The notes beneath the pieces were generated by a model. It worked only from the letters and a program-made list of their open reading frames with translations, was not told the origin of the DNA and made no database searches. Below are positions 1 through 7,764 of a DNA stretch of 10,895 bases, one piece after another. A program made the position numbers and the translations under genes. This stretch comes from Bacteroidia bacterium (GTDB lineage: Bacteria > Bacteroidota > Bacteroidia > AKYH767-A > OLB10), in assembly GCA_025450095.1 (NCBI GenBank), contig JANWID010000115.1, positions 1 through 10,895 on the forward strand. Reading direction: 5' to 3'. How positions within the stretch are numbered: position 1 is the first letter of the stretch; each line of letters begins with the position of its first letter.

Positions 1-1484
1 CCGAGATAAAGTAACGGATCGGAACAGTTTTCACAACCGTTGGTATCTGTCGCACATAAAACATACGTTCCTGTATCCTGTGCAACCAGTATATTACCAT
101 TGGCACCCGGAACGGCTGAACCATTCAGATACCATTGCAGGTTATACCCGGTAACTCCTGTGGTAAAAGTGTTACCGTTAACAAAAAATGTAGGCTTGAT
201 CGGTAATGGGTTTATGGTAACCACAACCGGTGTTGATGCAGCGGTACAACCATCAACAGTAGTTACAATTACATTATAGCTTCCACTTACAGCCGGCGCA
301 TATGACATTCCAGTATCACCAGCGAGAATTATATTGCTTTCATACCATTGAATGCTATTCACAGAATCATTTACTGAAAGCAATACGGAATCACCTTCGC
401 AAAATGTAACAGGGCCAGATGCAGAAACAACAGGCACCGCCGGTGATTCAAAAACATATACTGTATCGGTTGCAACCAGTGGAGTAACCGGTGGCTGGAA
501 AATAACATAGTCAAGAATTAACTGACCTGTTGCACCACTCACTGTTCCGGTACCGGTTCCTGAAGTTCCATTTCCTGCGAATGAAATTTCACCCAGGTCG
601 TCATCGGCGCCAAACAAACCGCCATCTTCATCCCACACGTGAATGGTGTAGGTGCCATTCTGCAACGGGAGATTCGGAATAGTCCAGTGATATGGCGGAA
701 ATGTATTGCTAATGGAAGGATGTGAGTCGTAAACCTCTATGCCCTGCGGATCGTAGATAAAGAAGTACATATCGGGATCATCAATAAAGCCGCCGTAATT
801 ATCAGGGATTGCCTGAACCGTAACGTCAGTCAGGAACCATGTCGGTATAATATTGGGAGTTACAGTTTGTGTTACAACGTATGTACCCGCAGTGTTATAA
901 ACCTGTGAAGGCGGGTTTTCCAGGGTGCTCTGCAATCCGTTACCAAAATCCCACAAGTAAGAGGCCTGGCCGGGGTTGTTATTTATAAAATCCACAGTGA
1001 GGGGAGTACAGCCAGTAGAATTTACCATGCTGAAACCTGGATTTGAAACGGTATCCGGAAGTACAGTCAACGGTACATCAAACGGCAGCGTTTGTAAACC
1101 GATGAGCTGTACGTCGGCTTCTACGGTAACGGTCACGGTATATGTTCCGGGAACGAGTGGTGTGCCGCTGATGTCAACACAACCCCAGATGGACACGGCA
1201 GGATCATAGTTGCAACCGTTTCCGGAATTATTACATGTCCAGTTCAGTCCAACCGGAAGCCCGACCACGTTTGCGATATGATAATTATAAATAGTAAATC
1301 CGAGTGTGTCGGTGATCATTACAAATGTAACATCCACATCGTAAGGTTGCCCTGCCGTTGCATCGGGTAACGTATCGGGATATACGCCAGGGTTGATTTG
1401 TGACGAATCGATAGCGCATTGGCCGTTAGCCCCGGTTGTAAAAACTGACAACAAAATGAAACACAGGAACACGATATTTTTCAT
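1..1484 (-). CDS. Secreted multidomain surface protein (PKD, C2-like and Ig-like domains), partial
   Basis: The reading frame is open from an ATG at 1484 to the left edge, giving 494 residues with no stop. Residues 1-21 form a signal peptide (MKNIVFLCFILLSVF, then a likely cut after ANG), so the protein is exported; no lipobox cysteine is visible. An N-terminal beta-rich stretch (about 25-145) is followed by a PKD-like domain (about 147-225, with CTPLTVDF from residue 159 and WDFGNG at 178). Next is a C2-like segment (about 213-325) with an acidic patch, WDEDGG near 284 and DDDLGE, which resembles a calcium-binding loop. Two Ig-like repeats follow (about 345-415 and 420 onward), with the cues FCEGDSV, QWYESN, GSYNV and QWYLNG. 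Bacteroidota proteins of this build usually carry a C-terminal type IX secretion sorting domain, which would lie outside the window. A role as adhesin or cell-surface structural protein is inferred; an enzyme domain further on cannot be excluded. Confidence 0.85.
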   Translation of the reverse strand, partial: MKNIVFLCFILLSVFTTGANGQCAIDSSQINPGVYPDTLPDATAGQPYDVDVTFVMITDTLGFTIYNYHIANVVGLPVGLNWTCNNSGNGCNYDPAVSIWGCVDISGTPLVPGTYTVTVTVEADVQLIGLQTLPFDVPLTVLPDTVSNPGFSMVNSTGCTPLTVDFINNNPGQASYLWDFGNGLQSTLENPPSQVYNTAGTYVVTQTVTPNIIPTWFLTDVTVQAIPDNYGGFIDDPDMYFFIYDPQGIEVYDSHPSISNTFPPYHWTIPNLPLQNGTYTIHVWDEDGGLFGADDDLGEISFAGNGTSGTGTGTVSGATGQLILDYVIFQPPVTPLVATDTVYVFESPAVPVVSASGPVTFCEGDSVLLSVNDSVNSIQWYESNIILAGDTGMSYAPAVSGSYNVIVTTVDGCTAASTPVVVTINPLPIKPTFFVNGNTFTTGVTGYNLQWYLNGSAVPGANGNILVAQDTGTYVLCATDTNGCENCSDPLLYL

Positions 1485-1504
1485 AGGATCGTTTTTAGAG
1501 TGAC

Positions 1505-1535
1505 CCAAGTTAAATAAACTACATGATTCCACCAA
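1505..1535 (-). promoter_or_regulatory. Possible Bacteroidota-type promoter of the surface protein gene
   Basis: On the minus strand TAACTTGG (1512-1505) matches the -7 consensus TAnnTTTG with one mismatch. A TTG lies at 1535-1533 with a 20-base spacer, inside the usual range for this sigma factor. The predicted transcription start would leave a leader of roughly 15 bases before the ATG at 1484. The match is imperfect and the assignment is tentative. Confidence 0.3.
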
Positions 1536-1683
1536 CTTCGGGAGTCAGTCCATATGCAAATTTGGCAATATTCATTATTATACAAAATACAGGCATTCAG
1601 GGTGATAGTCTTAGCGGTAACCTGGTTGACCATTATTCTGCCGGCAAATTATTCAGGGTTAGCGGGCATTAATCTCCTGTTTG

Positions 1684-1691
1684 TATCTTTG
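1684..1691 (+). promoter_or_regulatory. -7 promoter box (TAnnTTTG) directly before the deaminase start
   Basis: TATCTTTG matches the Bacteroidota -7 consensus TAnnTTTG exactly. It ends four bases before the GTG at 1696. Transcription would be expected to begin about 5-7 bases after the box, at or next to that GTG, so the message would be leaderless or nearly so. No good -33 TTTG is visible at the expected distance (GTTAG near 1659-1663 is weak). It would drive the deaminase, protease and membrane protein cluster. Confidence 0.5.
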
Positions 1692-1695
1692 TATC

Positions 1696-2166
1696 GTGAC
1701 CCGCCCGACTTTCGACGATATATACATGGACCTGGCCATCAGGCTTGCCGAAAAATCACATTGTGTAAAGATCAAAGTGGGATCTGTGCTCACACAGCAT
1801 ACACGCATCATCTCGCTGGGTTATAATGGTCCGCCTGCAGGAACCCACAATTGCGATGAGGAATGGCCCGATCTGGGTTGCCCTCGCGACCGGAAAGGCG
1901 GATGCTCCCTGGCAATACATGCAGAAGCTAATGCCATACTTTATGCTGCAAAAAATAATTCAGTGATTGAAGGAGCCACATTATATGTAACATTATCACC
2001 ATGCCTTTCCTGTGCACGGATAATTCTTACTACTGGTATAAAAAAAGTTATTTACCTGAAATCGTATGCTGAATATAAAGGTATTGATAGCGATGAAGGG
2101 GTTGATTTTCTGAAACGATTTAATGTTGAAGTTATGCAATACCAAAGCAATGCAATGACCGTTTAA
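1696..2166 (+). CDS. dCMP/ComE-type zinc-dependent cytidine deaminase
   Basis: This is a 156-residue deoxycytidylate deaminase-family protein, within the normal size for the family. The catalytic zinc site is visible: H75-A-E77 (IHAEANA, with Glu as proton shuttle) and P-C103-x2-C106 (SPCLSC). Cysteines C53, C62 and C70 between GYNGPP and the HAE motif match the second structural zinc site seen in phage T4-type dCMP deaminases. The likely reaction is dCMP to dUMP, feeding thymidylate synthesis in the cytoplasm; the related ComE2-type deaminases are hard to separate by sequence. I chose GTG at 1696 because it begins TRPTFDDIYMDLA, the expected N-terminus. The TTG at 1681 would overlap the promoter box, and the ATG at 1726 would cut into the first helix. 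It is first in a three-gene plus-strand cluster, 16 bases before the protease ATG. Confidence 0.88.
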   Translation: MTRPTFDDIYMDLAIRLAEKSHCVKIKVGSVLTQHTRIISLGYNGPPAGTHNCDEEWPDLGCPRDRKGGCSLAIHAEANAILYAAKNNSVIEGATLYVTLSPCLSCARIILTTGIKKVIYLKSYAEYKGIDSDEGVDFLKRFNVEVMQYQSNAMTV

Positions 2167-2182
2167 GCCGGTGCTTTCTCTT

Positions 2183-3814
2183 ATGATGGAATCCTCTTCA
2201 CCTCCCAAAAGAAATTACTACCTGCCGCTGATTTTTGCCCTGATCCTGGGAATCGGGCTTTATCTCGGCACACGACTGAATGTTCCCTTCATAAGGGAAC
2301 GATCTTTTTTCTCCACCAGTAACCAGTTCAATAAGTTTTCGGATGTGCTGGGATATATTCAGCATGAATATGTAGATACTGTAAACCGCGATGAGCTGGT
2401 GAATTTGTCGATTGAAAAAATGCTTCAGTCACTCGACCCCCATTCTTCATATATCCCTGCCGAAGATTTAAAAGAAGCAAATGAACCACTGGAAGGAAAT
2501 TTTGAAGGAATCGGCATTGAGTTCCACATACAGGCAGACACCATCATGGTAGTGAGCGCAATTTCCGGAGGTCCTTCCGAAAATGTTGGCATCCGTGCCG
2601 GCGACCGTATCGTTATGGTTGATGACACAGTTGTTGCAGGTGTTAACATTAATAATTCCGAAGTAATGCAAAAGCTTCGTGGACCTGGTGGCACAAAAGT
2701 GCATGTGAAAATAGCACGTCGAGGTGTTCCGAAGCTTCTCGAATTTACAATTACACGGGGCAAGATTCCGATTTATTCTCTTGATGCCGGCTTCCTCATC
2801 AATGACTCTACCGGTTATTTCAAGATCAGCAGATTTGCAGCAACAACATATGATGAATTCATGCAATCGGCCCTGGACCTAAAGAAAAAAGGAATGCATC
2901 AGCTCATCATCGATCTCCGGGGTAATCCCGGCGGATATCTCGATGCAGCAACCAAACTTTCTGATGAATTTTTAGGAGATAAAAAAATCGTAGTTTATAC
3001 GGAAGGCAAAGCCCGCCCCCGCACCAACTATGAAGCAACTGAAAACGGTGAATTCGAAAACGCGAAAGTGGTCGTACTGATTGATGAAGGTTCTGCATCC
3101 GCCTCCGAAATTCTTGCCGGAGCATTACAGGATTGGGACAGGGCCACTATTGTGGGAAGAAGGAGTTTTGGAAAAGGATTGGTGCAGGAACAAACAATTC
3201 TTCCGGATGGCAGTGCGTTGCGTTTAACAATTGCACGATACTACACTCCTACCGGTCGCAGCATACAGAAACCCTATGGCAACGGAATCGATGAATATAA
3301 CAATGAGCTGATAAGCCGTTATGATCATAACGAGGTGCTGACTGCTGATTCCATTCATTTTCCTGATTCATTAAAATTTGTTACACCCGGTGGTAAGGTT
3401 GTTTACGGAGGTGGCGGTATCATGCCCGACATATTTGTTCCTATCGATACCAGTGGCAGAAACAATAATTTTTTGATCGAGATCATCAACAATTCTATGA
3501 TCAGTCAGTTTTCATACGATTACGTGGACGAAAACCGGGCCACGCTGAAACAGTTCGGATCTTTCAAGGAATTCGAAGCGGGATTCCAGGTTGATGACAG
3601 AATGTATACACAGTTTGTCAATGCAGCTCTGTTGAAAAATGGCAAGCGTAATCAAAAAGAAATTACTGACGCCGCTCCGTACATCAAAAACCAGTTGAAG
3701 GCTTTCATTGCCCGGCAGGTTTTCCGGAATGAAGGATTTTATCCGGTATTATTAAAAGTCGATAAAACTTTTCAGCGCGCTTTGGAGGTTATGAGCAGCA
3801 ACCCCAAAAGCTAA
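2183..3814 (+). CDS. S41 family carboxyl-terminal processing protease (CtpA-like)
   Basis: This is a 543-residue serine protease of the Prc/CtpA family that trims or degrades envelope proteins in the periplasm. Residues 13-29 form one N-terminal membrane anchor or uncleaved signal. A PDZ domain occupies about 108-188 (EGIGIEF at 108, GIRAGDRIVMVDD near 136-148). The S41 core follows, with LRGNPGGYL at 245-253, the nucleophile S306 in GSASASE, the general base K331 in FGKG and Q335. The 25- and 29-residue spacing from serine to lysine and glutamine is the same as in Bacillus CtpB, so the catalytic triad is intact. The tail after about residue 400 has no motif I recognise. ATG at 2183 or 2186 is preferred over GTG at 2171, since translation from 2171 only adds MLSL. 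The stop codon overlaps the start of the next gene by one base, so translation is probably coupled. Confidence 0.92.
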   Translation: MMESSSPPKRNYYLPLIFALILGIGLYLGTRLNVPFIRERSFFSTSNQFNKFSDVLGYIQHEYVDTVNRDELVNLSIEKMLQSLDPHSSYIPAEDLKEANEPLEGNFEGIGIEFHIQADTIMVVSAISGGPSENVGIRAGDRIVMVDDTVVAGVNINNSEVMQKLRGPGGTKVHVKIARRGVPKLLEFTITRGKIPIYSLDAGFLINDSTGYFKISRFAATTYDEFMQSALDLKKKGMHQLIIDLRGNPGGYLDAATKLSDEFLGDKKIVVYTEGKARPRTNYEATENGEFENAKVVVLIDEGSASASEILAGALQDWDRATIVGRRSFGKGLVQEQTILPDGSALRLTIARYYTPTGRSIQKPYGNGIDEYNNELISRYDHNEVLTADSIHFPDSLKFVTPGGKVVYGGGGIMPDIFVPIDTSGRNNNFLIEIINNSMISQFSYDYVDENRATLKQFGSFKEFEAGFQVDDRMYTQFVNAALLKNGKRNQKEITDAAPYIKNQLKAFIARQVFRNEGFYPVLLKVDKTFQRALEVMSSNPKS

Positions 3815-5208
3815 TGCTTTTTGAAGAAAAAAAACCAATCCTCCTGTTGATAGCAGGATGTATCTTCCTGACCAGGCTTCCTTTTCTTTTTGCAGGTTAT
3901 GGTTCCGAGGAAGATGCATGGGGATTGATCCTGGTAGCAAGGAACATTAACCTATCCGGCATATACGAAGTTTCACGGTTCCCCGGGCATCCGCTACAGG
4001 AATACATGCTCTCCTTATTATGGGAACTGCCTGCATGGTTCCTAAACCTCCTCACTGCCCTTGTATCCACCGCCGGGGTTTATTTTTTCATGCTAACCAT
4101 GAGGAGACTTGCCTTTCCACTTCATGCTGTAATTACCGGTGGTATTGCGTTGGCGTTCACTCCTGTTTTTTACATGCATAGCACCAACATAATGGATTAT
4201 ACATGGACACTATCGCTGGTACTTGCAGCTTTGTATTGTTGTGTCAGTAATAATTATCTGTTAACCGGGATCCTGATTGGTCTGGCTTGCGGATTTCGTA
4301 TAACGGCCGGGGCTATGGTTATTCCACTGGCATTATGGCATTTCCTGGAAAATCGTTCCCCGAAAGCAGTTTTACTGATTGGTATCGTAACTGTACTTAC
4401 AGCCGTTTTTTGTTTTATACCGGTTTGGAATGTTTATGGTAGTGGATTTTTCATCTATTACGAATATTTTCCCTATCCCCCGTTTTTGAAAAATATTTAC
4501 AAAGGAACGGTTGGTTCCTGGGGACTGATCGGTTTTTCAGGTGTATTTGCCGGAATATTACTTTCGCTGAATAACTGGTTGAAAATTCCTTTGGATAAAC
4601 GAAAGAAAAGGCTGTCAGTTGTTTTGCTTTGTACGATTACGATAGCATTATATACTTATTCATTTATAAAAATCCCGCAGAAAACCGCATTTGTTTTGCC
4701 CATGGTGCCGTTTGTAATTCTGCTTTTCGCGATGTTGTTAAAAAAAAACCAGCTTATTGGTGTAACTCTTTCACTTGGTTTATCATGTTTCTTTCTGGGT
4801 ATAAATCTCGATGATCCGATCCGGGGAAGTGAAGCATCCAGGTTCTCTTACCATACCAGCATCAGTGAATCTCCGGTAGCATTCGACCTGCTTGGAGGTA
4901 TAGTCATGGCGGATAACAGCAAGCGGATTCAGAAAATGAAATATGCTGAAACGGTAGCCGGAAAACTGGAGCACGTAAATCAAAAAACAATTATTATCGC
5001 TGGATGGTGGCAGAATGAGCTGAATTATTATTCTCTTGGAAGAAAAAGCCCGTTGGTTTCATACCTGTATTATGCTGATGAAAAAGAGTTACGTGATTCA
5101 ATTAGTACCGGCAATACAATTTATTATTTACCTGAACAGGATTTTTACAACGATCTTCGTTTCAGAGATGATTTTACTAACAGGATCGCAAAGCCTTTTG
5201 AAAAGTAA
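3814..5208 (+). CDS. Polytopic membrane protein, GT-C (PMT/GT39-like) glycosyltransferase candidate
   Basis: This 464-residue integral membrane protein has roughly nine to eleven hydrophobic segments between residues 8 and 330, followed by a soluble tail of about 130 residues. The first extracytoplasmic loop carries an acidic cluster (GYGSEEDAWG, 28-37) placed where GT-C enzymes of the mannosyltransferase type have their catalytic Asp/Glu. HPLQEY at 59-64, TNIMDYTW at 124-131 and IKIPQKTAFVLPMVPF at 285-300 also resemble this fold (the last recalls the LLPxxPF pattern). I infer transfer of a sugar from a polyprenyl-phosphate donor at the periplasmic face; no substrate can be named. The ATG overlaps the TAA of the protease (TAATG), which shows operon membership. 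A non-enzymatic membrane protein is the alternative. Confidence 0.72.
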   Translation: MLFEEKKPILLLIAGCIFLTRLPFLFAGYGSEEDAWGLILVARNINLSGIYEVSRFPGHPLQEYMLSLLWELPAWFLNLLTALVSTAGVYFFMLTMRRLAFPLHAVITGGIALAFTPVFYMHSTNIMDYTWTLSLVLAALYCCVSNNYLLTGILIGLACGFRITAGAMVIPLALWHFLENRSPKAVLLIGIVTVLTAVFCFIPVWNVYGSGFFIYYEYFPYPPFLKNIYKGTVGSWGLIGFSGVFAGILLSLNNWLKIPLDKRKKRLSVVLLCTITIALYTYSFIKIPQKTAFVLPMVPFVILLFAMLLKKNQLIGVTLSLGLSCFFLGINLDDPIRGSEASRFSYHTSISESPVAFDLLGGIVMADNSKRIQKMKYAETVAGKLEHVNQKTIIIAGWWQNELNYYSLGRKSPLVSYLYYADEKELRDSISTGNTIYYLPEQDFYNDLRFRDDFTNRIAKPFEK

Positions 5209-5256
5209 GGTGACTTATTTACCACCGATTGCATTAGATATTTCATTTAAAACTTT

Positions 5257-5895
5257 TCAATCTTCTTCCGTCACTAATTTGGTTTCGGAAAGTTCTTTGA
5301 GTCTGGGTTTAAAAATTATCGATTGAAAAATAAGTATCAATGCCACTCCAACGCTGATGGAGGCATCGGCCACATTAAAAACAGGACGAAAGAAAATAAA
5401 ATAATCACCACCCCAAATCGGTAACCAATCGGGAAAGTAACCATTCCATATCGGGAAATAAAACATGTCAACAACTTTCCCGTGAAGGAAACTGGAGTAA
5501 CCGCCTTCCGGAGGAAATAAAGTAGCCAGCTGAAATTCACTCGATGAAAAGATCATCCCGTAAAATGTACTGTCAATGATATTACCCATCGCCCCTGCAA
5601 ATATGAGTGCGATACCGGTAATTAAGAGATGGTGTGATTTCTCTTTAACCAGTTTGTGAAGGTACCAGCCAATTCCGCCAACTGCGAGGATCCTGAACAG
5701 GCTCAGAAAAAGCTTGCCGAATTCACCAGCGAATTCCATCCCGAAAGCCATTCCATTATTCTCGGTAAAATGAATGATGAACCAGTTACCGGCAACACGA
5801 AATTCCTGGCCCAGGTACATATTGGTTTTGATCCAGAATTTTAATACCTGGTCAGCCAATAATACCAGGAAAATGATCAGGAGGGGGCGTTTCAA
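5257..5895 (-). CDS. lspA: Lipoprotein signal peptidase (signal peptidase II)
   Basis: This 212-residue inner-membrane aspartyl protease removes the signal peptide from prolipoproteins after diacylglyceryl transfer to the lipobox cysteine. Four hydrophobic segments are visible, and the family motifs are present: ADQVLKFW (14-21), TENNGMAFG (44-52), GNIID (104-108), GKVVDMF (139-145) and FNVADASI (173-180). D143 and D177 are the catalytic pair by comparison with the E. coli enzyme. It is about 50 residues longer than the E. coli protein, mainly through a loop between D108 and G139; such an insertion is common in Bacteroidota. The start is TTG at 5895: an in-frame TAA lies two codons upstream, and the first ATG is residue 26, which would delete the first membrane helix. 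The stop is TGA. It follows the DksA-like gene on the same strand at 122 bases. Confidence 0.93.
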   Translation of the reverse strand: MKRPLLIIFLVLLADQVLKFWIKTNMYLGQEFRVAGNWFIIHFTENNGMAFGMEFAGEFGKLFLSLFRILAVGGIGWYLHKLVKEKSHHLLITGIALIFAGAMGNIIDSTFYGMIFSSSEFQLATLFPPEGGYSSFLHGKVVDMFYFPIWNGYFPDWLPIWGGDYFIFFRPVFNVADASISVGVALILIFQSIIFKPRLKELSETKLVTEED

Positions 5896-5930
5896 CCGGA
5901 ATTAAACTTTATACAATTGAAAAATAACGA

Positions 5931-5955
5931 AAGGAAAATCCGTTGCCGTTTCCTT
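5931..5955 (-). other. Weak inverted repeat between the DksA-like gene and lspA
   Basis: AAGGAAA (5931-5937) and TTTCCTT (5949-5955) form a perfect 7-base stem around an 11-base loop. The stem is A/T-rich and is not followed by a T tract on the minus strand, so it is not a clear terminator. It could slow or process the transcript before lspA, or be chance. Confidence 0.2.
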
Positions 5956-6017
5956 CCTTCATCCGCCAATTGCTATGAAGAAATAATTTTTGAAATGAAC
6001 AACTGAACACGGACCGC

Positions 6018-6413
6018 TTAGTCCTTGTATTGTTGCAGTTTTGCTTCGATGCTTTGGGTGGTATGTGGAACCGCGCGCAGTCTTTCCTTAGGGATCAGCT
6101 TGCCGGTTACGCGGCAAATACCGTATGTTTTATTTTCAATGCGGATAAGCGCGTTTTCGAGCTGTTCAATGAATTTTTTCTGGCGGGCAGCAAGCTGTCC
6201 TGCTTCTTCTTTTGCCAGGGTGTCAGAGCCATCTTCGAGCACCTTGAATGTGTTGGCGGTATCGTCGGTGCCATGTTCATTAGCACTGTTCAACGCAGCC
6301 TGTAAATTCACAAGCTCCTTGCGGGCGTCTTCCAGTTTTTGAATGATGATTTGCCTGAACTCTGCCAGTTCTTTGTCGCTGTAGTGGTTTTTTTCTGTTT
6401 TCTCAGCTGCCAT
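6018..6413 (-). CDS. DksA/TraR-fold regulator with degenerate zinc finger
   Basis: This 131-residue protein has the DksA layout: an N-terminal helix, a long helical hairpin (about 13-95) and a short C-terminal globular part (YGICRVTGKLIPKERL, 97-112). E. coli DksA enters the secondary channel of RNA polymerase and acts with ppGpp on rRNA and amino-acid promoters; a similar polymerase-binding role is inferred here. Of the four zinc cysteines in the C-x2-C-x17-C-x2-C pattern, only C100 remains; the others are T103, S121 and A124. Acidic residues D61 and D64 (DGSD) lie near the hairpin tip and may stand for the DxxD of E. coli DksA, with the second helix about four residues shorter. The ATG at 6413 lies inside the end of ileS with an 11-base overlap, suggesting coupled translation. 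The order ileS, this gene, lspA is one I recall as frequent in Bacteroidota. Confidence 0.88.
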   Translation of the reverse strand: MAAEKTEKNHYSDKELAEFRQIIIQKLEDARKELVNLQAALNSANEHGTDDTANTFKVLEDGSDTLAKEEAGQLAARQKKFIEQLENALIRIENKTYGICRVTGKLIPKERLRAVPHTTQSIEAKLQQYKD

Positions 6414-7740
6414 TGGTAAACTTGTTAATACTGGTTAATACTTTTATGTGGTCGTCTACTTCAATAAGTATACTGTCTTTCTCATCCAGGTCATCGACCA
6501 GTTTGAGTGACGCCGCAAGGATCTCGTTGCAAATATAGTTTAAATTGTTTTCGACCGGTTTTACTATTATTTCCTTATTCTGAATTTTAACTGCGATCCT
6601 GTCAGTAACTTCGAATCCTTTATCCTTTCTGATGTTTTGAATTCTGTTCACCAGCTCGCGAGCAATTCCCTCTTCTTTCAAGGTATCGGTTAGATTAACA
6701 TCCAAAGCTACGGTAAGTTTACCATTGGTATTAACTTCCCATCCCGGAATGTCTTCCGAAATAACTTCTACATCTTCCGTATTAATTTCAAAATGCTGGC
6801 CTGCCGGATGTAATACAAATTTTCCTTCTCGCTCAAAGGTTACTATTTCTTCTTGTGACATGCCGAAAATCGCTTCCGATAAAGTCTTCATCGCAGCACC
6901 GGCTTTTTTGCCAAGCACTTTAAAATTAGGTCTGGCACGTTTAATCAGAATACCTGCAGTATCCCCTATGTATTCCATTTCCTTTACATTCACTTCGGCA
7001 AGGATCAGCGCTCTCACAGATTCCAGTTTTTCCACCAAACCAGGCTCGGTTGCAGGTATCATAATCCGCTGCAGGGGTTGCCGTACACGGATATTTACTT
7101 TCTTGCGTAAAGCAAGCACCATTGATGAAACCGCTTGTGCAAGTTCCATTTTTTCCTCGAGGGGTTTGTCAATAAATGATTCATTTACCTGCGGGAACAA
7201 TGATAAATGTACTGAAGGAACAGAATGCCTGCCGGTGACTTTATTAAGGTCGGTGTACAGGCGATCAGCAAAGAACGGTGCAACGGGTGCCATGAGTTGT
7301 GCGATCACTTCCAGGCATTCATAAAGTGTCTGGTATGCTGAAATCTTATCTGCAGTATATTCTCCTTTCCAGAAACGGCGCCGACTTAACCGTACATACC
7401 AGTTACTCAGGTATTCGTCGGTGAATTCCTGTATTGCACGTGCTGCACGGGTAGGTTCATAATCGGCATAACTTGCATCGGTAAAACGGATCAGTGAATG
7501 AAGTTCAGAAATAATCCATCGATCGATTTCAGGTCTGTCTTTTACGGGTATATCTGTTTCACTATAAACAAATCCATCGATATTCGCATACAATGAAAAA
7601 AATGAATATGTGTTGTGCAACGTACCAAAGAATTTCCGCTGTACTTCACCAATTCCTTCTTCATTGAAACGAAGATTATCCCAGGGTTGCGCATTGGAAA
7701 TCAGGTACCATCGCGTAGCATCAGCACCGTATTTTTTCAA
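6403..7740 (-). CDS. ileS: Isoleucyl-tRNA synthetase, C-terminal part (anticodon-binding), after in-frame TGA
   Basis: This is the same reading frame as the upstream ileS segment, separated only by the TGA at 7767-7765 and eight sense codons (NAADPFET). It starts with KKYGADATRWYL, the normal continuation after the KMSKR loop, and carries the anticodon-binding helical domain (PEIDRWIISELHSL, EYLSNWYVRLSRRRFW). The long C-terminal region typical of the large type of IleRS follows (VRQPLQRIMIP and onward). Joined to the first part, the total is 1129 codons including the TGA, the usual length for Bacteroidota IleRS. A TTG at 7740 could be called as a start, but it is the conserved leucine codon of ETLKKYG and probably not a natural start. 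Alone, this segment lacks both catalytic motifs and could act only as a separate subunit. It ends with TGA, overlapping the DksA-like gene. Confidence 0.85.
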   Translation of the reverse strand: MKKYGADATRWYLISNAQPWDNLRFNEEGIGEVQRKFFGTLHNTYSFFSLYANIDGFVYSETDIPVKDRPEIDRWIISELHSLIRFTDASYADYEPTRAARAIQEFTDEYLSNWYVRLSRRRFWKGEYTADKISAYQTLYECLEVIAQLMAPVAPFFADRLYTDLNKVTGRHSVPSVHLSLFPQVNESFIDKPLEEKMELAQAVSSMVLALRKKVNIRVRQPLQRIMIPATEPGLVEKLESVRALILAEVNVKEMEYIGDTAGILIKRARPNFKVLGKKAGAAMKTLSEAIFGMSQEEIVTFEREGKFVLHPAGQHFEINTEDVEVISEDIPGWEVNTNGKLTVALDVNLTDTLKEEGIARELVNRIQNIRKDKGFEVTDRIAVKIQNKEIIVKPVENNLNYICNEILAASLKLVDDLDEKDSILIEVDDHIKVLTSINKFTNGS

Positions 7741-7764
7741 TGTCTCAAATGGATCCGCTGCATT

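Noticed and set aside
1554..1826. A 90-codon plus-strand frame in the divergent spacer
   Set aside because: It runs out of frame into the deaminase gene, has no recognisable domain and crosses the promoter box at 1684-1691.
2425..2866. Two overlapping minus-strand open frames of 112 and 132 codons
   Set aside because: Both are antisense to the PDZ region of the S41 protease, whose domains are intact.
5209..5256. Terminator between the convergent membrane protein and lspA genes
   Set aside because: Only a 4-base GGTG/CACC pairing is visible and there is no T tract, so no terminator can be supported.
6725..7324. A 199-codon open frame on the plus strand
   Set aside because: It lies wholly antisense to the clear ileS coding region, shows no family motif and is serine-rich low-complexity translation typical of an opposite-strand shadow.
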